Below are positions 58,602 to 64,000 of a stretch of DNA of 64,000 nt, piece by piece (the first letter of the stretch is position 1; every line of letters begins with the position of its first letter). Origin of the DNA: Streptomyces sp. WZ.A104 (GTDB lineage: Bacteria; Actinomycetota; Actinomycetes; Streptomycetales; Streptomycetaceae); the NCBI RefSeq assembly GCF_002382885.1, contig NZ_NWVL01000021.1:42849-106848 (forward strand). Direction: 5' to 3'. A program made the position numbers and the translations under genes. A model generated the notes under the pieces. That model saw only the letters and a list, made by a program, of their open reading frames with translations, searched no databases and was not told the DNA's origin.

Positions 58602-59013
58602 ACCCTCACGGAAGCGGCCGTGATCCCGTACACCGGGCACGCCGCCGGCCTCCCCAGCCTGGCTCCTCCCACCATGGATCGCGAAGGTTTTGCGGCGGTC
58701 ACCGGATCACGTTGGGGCTCCTCACCAGCGCATTTGGCGCCCCTCCGGACCTTGGTAGCCACGGCACTACTCCCCTTGGGCGCGGGGGTACGTGGGGGGA
58801 CAGTGGGGGGACAGTGGGGGGACAGAATGCCAAGGAAGACCGGGGAAAGGCGAGGAAGGATCGGGGTGGATAGAGCCCGGCAGGGCTGGCCCACACGACC
58901 CCCACCACCCTGCGGGAGCACGGAAGCACCCGCCCTGACCTGCGACAACACATCTCCTACCAGCGGCGATGCAATATCCGCTAGGCTGTCCTGCGGACGC
59001 ACAGCGTCTCCCC
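58602..59013. other. non-coding stretch between early module and tRNA-Arg
   Basis: 412 bp with no supported gene. It contains the three 11-bp tandem repeats at 58792-58824 and a stretch TGACCTGCGACAACACAT (58936-58953) similar to bases just ahead of promoter 3 (48990). A phage attachment arm region or the last part of the prophage is possible. Confidence 0.5.
58792..58824 (+). repeat. three tandem 11-bp repeats
   Basis: GTGGGGGGACA is repeated three times exactly, 190 bp ahead of the tRNA. Short tandem repeats near an attachment site can be integrase arm sites, but the low-complexity G run also allows slippage as an origin. Confidence 0.7.
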
Positions 59014-59086
59014 GCCTTCGTAGCTCAGGGGATAGAGCACCGCTCTCCTAAAGCGGGTGTCGCAGGTTCGAATCCTGCCGGGGGCA
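59014..59086 (+). tRNA. tRNA-Arg (anticodon CCT)
   Basis: 73 nt folding as a full cloverleaf: acceptor GCCTTCG/CGGGGGC (two G-U pairs), D stem GCTC/GAGC, anticodon stem CCGCT/AGCGG with loop CTCCTAA, T arm GCAGG/CCTGC with TTCGAAT, discriminator A; CCA not encoded. It reads AGG. Its 3' half (from 59045) is repeated at 61156, marking a site of mobile-element integration. Confidence 0.95.
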
Positions 59087-59088
59087 CA
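59045..59088 (+). repeat. attachment core copy 1 (in tRNA-Arg)
   Basis: 44 bp from the anticodon loop to 2 bases past the tRNA, identical to 61156-61199 but for one base (T or C at the variable loop). Such core repeats arise when an element integrates in a tRNA 3' end. Confidence 0.85.
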
Positions 59089-59106
59089 ACGCATTACGCT
59101 CTGACC

Positions 59107-59125
59107 TGGGGTTTCTCCCCAGGGA
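59107..59125 (+). terminator. hairpin after tRNA-Arg
   Basis: A 7-bp stem (59107-59113 with 59119-59125) with a 5-base loop, 21 bp after the tRNA end; probably the tRNA terminator. Confidence 0.55.
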
Positions 59126-59418
59126 GGCGTTCTATTCGGCCTCGGACTCCCCGTCCGGGGCCGTTTGCGTGAGCGGAAGGACGCCCTCGGCGAGGTTGTC
59201 GGCACGGTGCCGAGGTCGCGGTGGACCTGGTCGAGGCGGCTCGGCCCGCGCAGGCGACCGACACCCTGGTGCACCTCTGCTTCTCTGTTGCGTCCAGTCC
59301 CCTGTTGCGTCCAGGCGGACTTACCAAGGCAAGATCGCGTATCGGGGCGAGAGGCTCGGCCGACCCGAGTTCGGCCGACAGGCCGTACGCCCCGACACCA
59401 ACATGCATCCCGGCGCGC
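59126..59418. other. non-coding stretch
   Basis: About 290 bp between the tRNA terminator and the ATPase stop. Frames on either strand are open but Arg/Pro-rich and without starts that have boxes; I see no gene or motif. Confidence 0.5.
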
Positions 59419-60837
59419 TCAGGAGGACCACGCCGCGAGGAGTTCCGCCGGGCCGTACGCAGCGTCGAGCCCCGCGCAGTCGGTCCCGCTGCGCGAGACA
59501 GCGATCACAGGCACGGGAGCAGGCGTGAGCGCGGCGCGGTGTCGGTGCAGCGCCGCGAGATCGTGCCGGTCGAATGGGGAGTTCTCCAGCCACTTCACCG
59601 AGCCGACGAAGAACAACTCCTTGGCGATTGGCGCGCGGTCCGCTCCCACGACGTCGATCTCCACATCGTTGGTACGGGTCCAGTAACCGCCGATGGCGGG
59701 GGCGGCGGGGAGGTTCGCGTCGGGCAGCAGCCGTGCCAGCGCCTCACGCACCAAAGGCTCAACGGCCCTGCCACGCCAGCTGGTCCAGTTTTCGCGGATG
59801 CGCCGCAGCGTCAGGTCACCCCGGCCCCGCTCGATCTCCTCCATCGCCGGACCCAGGAGCTTCAGCCAGAAGCGGAGGTAGGGATCCGCGACCCGGTAGC
59901 GACGATCCTTCGAAGGCCGCGTGGACACGGGAAGCTCCGCCGCGATCACCCGCTTGTCCGCGAGGATTCCCAGCGACCGCTGTAGCGGGGTCGCCCCGAT
60001 CCCGCCGGCGGCGCGGGCGATATTGGAGAACGTTCGTTCACCGCTGCCGATCGCCGAGAGGACAGTGCGGGCTTGCACCTGCTGGGGGAACTCTGCAGCG
60101 AGCGAGCGCTCCGCCGAGACCAGCAAGGCCGAGACCGGATCACTGAGTGCCGCGTGCAGGAACTCCCACATCCCGGCGCCGTGCGTCCACTCTGCGCAGA
60201 TCAGAGGCAGTCCACCGGTGATCAAGGCCGCGTCGAAGGCCGAGGCAGGATCGAGGCCGAGCATCTCGCCCACCTCCGCCGGGTTGAGCGGACCCAGCAC
60301 CATCTCCCGTCCGCGCTGGTGGAACGGGCGTCCATAGCTGTTCAGCGCCTCCATCATCGACAGGTCGGAGCCGATGAGAACCAGCAGAACCGGCTTCGTC
60401 TCCAGCACTCGGTCCCAGGCCCGCTGAAGCATGCCTTCGAAGGCGCCCTCCGCATCCATCAAATAGGGCACCTCGTCCATGACCACCACGCTCGCCCGGT
60501 CGTGCGGCAGCGCCGCCGCCAGTACATCGAAGGCGGCATCCCAACTCGCCGGGCGGGCCGCGGACAGCAGATTCGCCAGCGGAAGGCTGGATGACTGCGC
60601 ATCCTGGCTGAGCCGCTCCAGGTCCGCCCCCGGCGACGCCCCTGTGGCGGCATAGAAGAGGAACGGCGCACCGGACCTCTCGGCGAACCGCTCCACCAAC
60701 CGCGACTTACCCACCCGGCGGCGTCCTCGAAGCATCACGCACCGCCCGGGCCGCTCCCCACCGACCCCGGCCGTCACCTTGCCCAGCTCGCGATCCAGCG
60801 TCTCGAGCTCGTGCCGCCTGCCCACGAAATCCGCCAT
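59419..60837 (-). CDS. AAA ATPase (DUF234-associated / archaeal-type)
   Basis: 472 aa from ATG 60837 with GGAAGGCGGAG upstream on the minus strand. N-terminal FVGRRHELETLDRELG, Walker A RGRRRVGKSRLV (about 41-52), Walker B VVVMDEVPYLMD (about 117-128) and a sensor VLIGSD follow the archaeal-type AAA (AAA_14-like) family; the C-terminal 140 residues match the DUF234 nuclease-like domain (RYRVADPYLRFWLKLL, NDVEIDVVGADR). Such ATPases are common on mobile elements and may act in toxin-antitoxin or defence. It is the only gene between the two attachment repeats and lies behind a symmetric operator. Confidence 0.85.
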   Translation of the reverse strand: MADFVGRRHELETLDRELGKVTAGVGGERPGRCVMLRGRRRVGKSRLVERFAERSGAPFLFYAATGASPGADLERLSQDAQSSSLPLANLLSAARPASWDAAFDVLAAALPHDRASVVVMDEVPYLMDAEGAFEGMLQRAWDRVLETKPVLLVLIGSDLSMMEALNSYGRPFHQRGREMVLGPLNPAEVGEMLGLDPASAFDAALITGGLPLICAEWTHGAGMWEFLHAALSDPVSALLVSAERSLAAEFPQQVQARTVLSAIGSGERTFSNIARAAGGIGATPLQRSLGILADKRVIAAELPVSTRPSKDRRYRVADPYLRFWLKLLGPAMEEIERGRGDLTLRRIRENWTSWRGRAVEPLVREALARLLPDANLPAAPAIGGYWTRTNDVEIDVVGADRAPIAKELFFVGSVKWLENSPFDRHDLAALHRHRAALTPAPVPVIAVSRSGTDCAGLDAAYGPAELLAAWSS

Positions 60838-60876
60838 GTCTCCGCCTTCCAAGGTGTCACCTAGCCCCCTCGTGAA

Positions 60877-60911
60877 CACTAACACCACAGTTAGTAACAT
60901 TGATGTTAGTG
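60877..60911. promoter_or_regulatory. operator-like inverted repeat before the ATPase gene
   Basis: CACTAACA (60877-60884) and TGTTAGTG (60904-60911) are exact inverted arms with a related GTTAGTAAC (60890-60898) between them, 40-75 bp upstream of the ATPase ATG. It is AT-richer than its surroundings; likely a binding site for a dimeric regulator or overlapping promoter. Confidence 0.6.
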
Positions 60912-61155
60912 ACATGGGCTGGCTTGGGAGGATGGCTACTCACCCCGGTACACCCACGGGAGAAGTCAGTCTTCGGCGCCACAGCATGTCCGCCGCTGGG
61001 CGTCCCACGGCCGCCCAATGCGTGAGCGGCGCGTGAGCGGACGGCGTAGCAGGAGCCGTCTTGAGCCGGATGGCCGGTCATGCCGCGCGGCGCTGACCAG
61101 GCAGAAGAGCACCACGCGGCACAGCCAAGCACCACCCGTCAGAGATTCGATCCCA
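60912..61155. other. non-coding stretch up to the second attachment core
   Basis: About 244 bp without a supported gene. Contains GTGAGCGG repeated twice (61021-61040). Part of the island carrying the ATPase gene. Confidence 0.45.
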
Positions 61156-61199
61156 CTCCTAAAGCGGGTGCCGCAGGTTCGAATCCTGCCGGGGGCACA
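61156..61199 (+). repeat. attachment core copy 2 (partial tRNA-Arg)
   Basis: 44 bp matching the 3' half of the tRNA-Arg with one mismatch. The bases upstream (61100-61155) bear no resemblance to the tRNA 5' half, so this is the remote end of an integrated element. Confidence 0.85.
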
Positions 61200-61221
61200 C
61201 TCTCCACCAGCACGAACACCA

Positions 61222-61262
61222 AGAAGGGCCAGGTCAGGGCACATGCCCCGCCTGGCCCTTCT
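61222..61262 (+). terminator. hairpin past the second attachment core
   Basis: A 12-bp perfect stem (61222-61233 with 61251-61262), 17-base loop with minor internal pairing. It probably was the original terminator of the tRNA-Arg before the element inserted. Confidence 0.7.
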
Positions 61263-61387
61263 CCGTTGACCGCCGTCCTGCTCACGCTCTCGGACGTGCT
61301 GTCACGCACTGAGCACGTGACCTCGTGCCCCGAACAACGCCATGCGGATCACGGAAGCGGGTGAGCAGTGCCTCCGGTCACTGTGAC

Positions 61388-62275
61388 TCACCCCCGGCGG
61401 TTCCCGCGCCCCGCGGCAAGCACCTCGTCGATCACGTGCGCCGCGATCCCCGCCATCACCGGGTTCGTCCTCCGGTAATGCGCGAGCTCCATCAGCGCGA
61501 TGGACAGGGCCCAGCCGCGACCCCGCGCCCAGGTCGCCTCGTCGGCGCCCACCGCCGTACGGAACGTCTCCCTGGCACCCGCGGTCAGCAGGTACCAGGC
61601 CGCGATCAGGTCGACGGCCGGGTCGGCCAGGCCCAGGCAGTCGAAGTCGATGACCGCGGTGAGGCGGCCGTCCGCGACCAGGACGTTGCCGGGCTGGAGG
61701 TCCCCGTGCACCCAGACGGGCCGGTCCGTGAAAGCGGGGGCGGCCAGCGCCTCTTCCCAGGCCGCGGCGACGGCCTTCGCGTCCAGGACACCGTCCAGGG
61801 CCGCGAGCGCCTCGCGGGTCTCAGCGTCACGGGAGGCCAGGGCTTCGCTGCGGTAAGCGGGCGGGGCGTCGGCGGGGTCGATCCGGCGCAGGGCGCGCAC
61901 GAACTCCGCCAGGTCCGCCGCGAGCAGCTCCGAGGTCGAAGAGCCGTCCCCGGGGCGCGGGTTGGCGCCCTCCAGCCAGCTGCACACCGACCACGCCCGG
62001 GGGAAACCCTCGCCCGGGGCCCCCTGGGCCAGCGGGACCGGAACGGGGAAGGGCAGGTGCGGGGCCAGCCGGGGCAGCCAACGGTGCTCCGTCGCCACGT
62101 CGGCCGCGCCGCCTTCGGTACGGGGCAGCCGCACGGACTTGTCGGCGCCCAGGCGGTAGATCGCGTTCGCGGTCCCGCTCGCGTCGACGGCCTCCACGGG
62201 CAGGTCCGCCCACTGCGGGAACTGGGCGGCGATCAGGCCTCGTACGAGCGACGGTGCGGTGGTGATGTGACTCAT
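61388..62275 (-). CDS. aminoglycoside phosphotransferase family kinase
   Basis: 295 aa from ATG 62275. Brenner's and DFG-like motifs are WVHGDLQPGNVLV (about 192-204) and AVIDFDCLGLADPAVDL. N-terminal NAIYRLGADKSVRLPR supplies the ATP-binding Lys region. Such APH-family proteins phosphorylate small molecules; most in Streptomyces have unknown substrates and are not resistance enzymes. Host gene with no phage features, outside the att repeat. A 127-bp gap separates it from the divergent gene at 62403. Confidence 0.85.
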   Translation of the reverse strand: MSHITTAPSLVRGLIAAQFPQWADLPVEAVDASGTANAIYRLGADKSVRLPRTEGGAADVATEHRWLPRLAPHLPFPVPVPLAQGAPGEGFPRAWSVCSWLEGANPRPGDGSSTSELLAADLAEFVRALRRIDPADAPPAYRSEALASRDAETREALAALDGVLDAKAVAAAWEEALAAPAFTDRPVWVHGDLQPGNVLVADGRLTAVIDFDCLGLADPAVDLIAAWYLLTAGARETFRTAVGADEATWARGRGWALSIALMELAHYRRTNPVMAGIAAHVIDEVLAAGRGNRRG

Positions 62276-62402
62276 CGGTCGATGAAACCAGCCGCTCCGG
62301 GCGCGCACAACACGATTCGGTCCGCGCCCGGGGAACCCGAGAACCCGGTCCGCCGGAAACCCGGTGGGCCACTCCCCCGTCCGTACGGGAGGATCGGCGA
62401 CC

Positions 62403-63242
62403 GTGAACGACCTACCGCGCACCTTCGTCCTTCCACCCCGGCTCACCGCCTCCGCGCGGGCATTGCGCGACACGGCGCTCCGGCGCGGGCTGCGGGTCCT
62501 GGAGTGCCCCCGGTTCGCGGTCCCCGAGGAGCTGGCGGGGCAACCGGAGACGGAACAGGGGACGGGAGGGGAAACAGGGCAGGGAACAGGACAGGGGACA
62601 GAGCGTGCCGTCCATCTGCACGCCGGGCCCTCCTTCGCCGACACCGTGGCCCCCGCGCTCGGGATCGCCCTCCTGGAAGCCCCCGCTGACTGGCTCGCCC
62701 GGCTCCCCCGTGCGCTGACCCTGCGCGAGATCCGGGCGGTACCCATCCGCGAGGCGTACCGGCTGCGGCGCCCCGCGTTCGTCAAGTCGCCCAACGACAA
62801 GAGCATTTCCGCGCTCGTTTACGCGGACGGGAGTCGGCTGCCCGGACCCGATGCCGTGGACCCGGCGACCGTGGTGCTGGTGAGCGACGTGCTGGCGTTC
62901 GCCGCCGAGTACCGGCTCCATCTGCTCGACGGGGCCGTCCACACGGCCGGTCGGTACGCCGAGGGCGGCAGGCTGCGGCTCGGCCCCGCCGACGCCGACG
63001 CGCTCGCCTTCGGGCGGGACGTCCTCGCGGCCGCCGGGGGTTCCCTGCCCTCCGCCGTCGTCGTCGACGTCGGCCGGGACGACGAGGGCCGGTGGGCCGT
63101 GGTCGAGGCCAACGCGGCCTGGGCGAGCGGATGTTACGACGCCGACCGCGACCGGGCCCTGGACACCGTACTGCGGGCGGCCGGACCCGCCGCAGCCCTC
63201 TCGCCGCACGACCGCGCCTTCGTACGAGCCGAAACGCGATAG
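62403..63242 (+). CDS. ATP-grasp-like protein (DUF4343 type)
   Basis: 279 aa from GTG 62403. The middle (REAYRLRRPAFVKSPNDKSISALVYADG), with KSPNDKS as the nucleotide lysine region, VLVSDVLAFAAEYRLHLLDG and C-terminal RWAVVEANAAWASGCYD are typical of the small ATP-grasp/DUF4343 family. Residues 45-65 are a low-complexity Glu/Gly/Thr insertion (EQGTGGETGQGTGQGTE). Function unknown, possibly ligase of amino acid and carboxylate. Divergent from the phosphotransferase gene. Confidence 0.75.
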   Translation: MNDLPRTFVLPPRLTASARALRDTALRRGLRVLECPRFAVPEELAGQPETEQGTGGETGQGTGQGTERAVHLHAGPSFADTVAPALGIALLEAPADWLARLPRALTLREIRAVPIREAYRLRRPAFVKSPNDKSISALVYADGSRLPGPDAVDPATVVLVSDVLAFAAEYRLHLLDGAVHTAGRYAEGGRLRLGPADADALAFGRDVLAAAGGSLPSAVVVDVGRDDEGRWAVVEANAAWASGCYDADRDRALDTVLRAAGPAAALSPHDRAFVRAETR

Positions 63243-63302
63243 GGCACGCTCAGCGGCACAGCTCAGCACAGCCGAGCCCATCCCAGCACAGCTCAGCCCG
63301 GC

Positions 63303-64000
63303 TCAGCGGCAGGCCGCCCTCATCTGCCCCGACCCGTGGTGCGCCCCGACCCGGTCCGCGTCGCCCCAGTCCCGGCCCCGGTCGATGAGCTGTACGGCGA
63401 AGACGTCCCCCTTGACCGGGTAGTCGCCCACCGGGACCGCGATTCCCCGGTGCTCGGTCTGGAGCACCGTGAAACCGGTGTACGCGGAGTCCGGGTCGTC
63501 CGGGTCGGAGAGCACGCGGTAGACGGTCGGGGCCCCGGCGGCGTCCCGGGCGCGGCCGCTGTCGGGGACGAAGACGGTCAGCGCGCAGGTCCGGAAACCC
63601 TCGCCCGGCCGCCAGGACCAGGTCGCCGTGGAGCCCGCGTCCTCGGTCGGGGCGCCCGACATGGGCACGGCGCTGAACCGGCCGTCGCACCCGTCACCGG
63701 TGAAACCGCCCGCCTCGACCGTGTACCAGCCCGCGTCGCCCTTCTCGAAGCGGCCGTGCTCCCGGTAGGTACCGGTCGTACAGCCGGGCCCCGCCCACTG
63801 CGAGAAGCGGTGGCCGTCCGCCGGGTCGGGTGCGGGGACCGCTCCCGCGTCATCCGCTCCCGCGCCGATCCGGGTCGGGGCCGCGCCGCCGACCCGGTCG
63901 GGCAGCGCGCCCGCCCGGCCCGCCGCGTCCGTACGGCTGTCGCTGTCGCCGCCACCGCCCCGCGCGGCCCAGGGCGCCAGCAGGGTAGCGCCGGCGACCA
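63303..64000 (-). CDS. secreted or membrane-anchored protein, partial
   Basis: The frame is open from 63303 to the end of the window (about 232 residues); the start codon lies a few bases outside. The first visible residues (VAGATLLAPWAARGG) are the end of a signal peptide or transmembrane helix. Then a Gly/Ala/Asp linker and a beta-rich domain with two Cys pairs: QWAGPGCTTGTYREHGRF, GGFTGDGCDGRFSA and later FRTCALTVFVPD, CR at the end. A similar fold type is common among Streptomyces secreted adhesins of unknown role. Host gene. Confidence 0.7.
   Translation of the reverse strand, partial: VAGATLLAPWAARGGGGDSDSRTDAAGRAGALPDRVGGAAPTRIGAGADDAGAVPAPDPADGHRFSQWAGPGCTTGTYREHGRFEKGDAGWYTVEAGGFTGDGCDGRFSAVPMSGAPTEDAGSTATWSWRPGEGFRTCALTVFVPDSGRARDAAGAPTVYRVLSDPDDPDSAYTGFTVLQTEHRGIAVPVGDYPVKGDVFAVQLIDRGRDWGDADRVGAHHGSGQMRAACR

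Noticed and set aside
58792..58824. CRISPR array
   Set aside because: Three 11-bp units without spacers; no array-like repeats exist anywhere in the window.
59165..59686. Plus-strand frames between tRNA-Arg and the ATPase gene
   Set aside because: They run antisense into the ATPase gene and consist largely of Arg, Ser and Pro.
60966..61244. Minus-strand frame across the partial tRNA copy
   Set aside because: Its middle is simply the translated tRNA sequence, a common annotation artefact.

Overview
The window is high-GC actinobacterial DNA, almost certainly Streptomyces: many GTG/TTG starts, GC-rich third codon positions, DUF6415 and WhiB-type proteins, and a secreted DNRLRE/RHS toxin typical of that genus. 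From position 1 to about 58.6 kb it reads as a temperate siphovirus prophage carrying large cargo blocks. From about 59 kb it passes through a tRNA-Arg (CCT) attachment region into ordinary chromosomal genes.

Layout. (1) 0.1-29.8 kb is the late module on the plus strand: portal, scaffold, decoration protein, major capsid protein, head-tail connectors and tail terminator. It continues with major tail protein, tail assembly chaperones with a -1 frameshift, a 1647-aa tape measure, four tail-tip proteins, a membrane-anchored coiled coil, an amidase/LysM endolysin, a holin and a terminator. Three minus-strand cargo insertions interrupt it. The largest (7.9-15.8 kb) sits exactly between the tail terminator and the major tail protein; it carries a 2096-aa RHS polymorphic toxin and two small two-helix membrane proteins that look like immunity proteins. 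(2) 29.8-42.4 kb is accessory DNA unlike phage genes. It has a TPR regulator with a dehydrogenase, then a mostly plus-strand set: ATPase regulator, DUF6415, methyltransferase, 2-oxoglutarate oxygenase, UDP-sugar dehydrogenase, an unknown protein, a glycosyltransferase fused in frame to an isoaspartyl-methyltransferase-like domain, a TPR-like protein and a possible 24-aa peptide. A family 2 glycosyltransferase lies on the minus strand. (3) 42.5-58.6 kb is the early/replication module: winged-helix regulators, Sak4-like recombinase, Cas4-like nuclease, replication-initiator-like protein, WhiB-like protein, DUF3560, a methylase-like protein without its catalytic motif, a ParB-like protein and a degenerate YgjP-like protein. 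It is punctuated by six copies of a shared promoter element and five gene-proximal copies of a CCTCTTGGAG translation-start leader. (4) 59-61.2 kb has an intact tRNA-Arg, a 44-bp near-perfect copy of its 3' half 2.1 kb away, and one AAA ATPase gene between them. (5) 61.4-64 kb holds host genes: a phosphotransferase-family kinase, an ATP-grasp-like protein and the C-terminal part of a secreted protein.

How it works together. Early promoters with a common -10 would switch on the replication module in concert. Late genes are translationally coupled through 4-bp overlaps, with hairpins after the capsid and major tail genes that may set gene dosage. Cargo genes are oriented against the late operon and carry their own hairpins, as expected for lysogenic-conversion genes expressed from the prophage. 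No terminase, integrase or repressor is visible; the first probably lies left of the window, and the other two may lie there or have been displaced by the accessory block.
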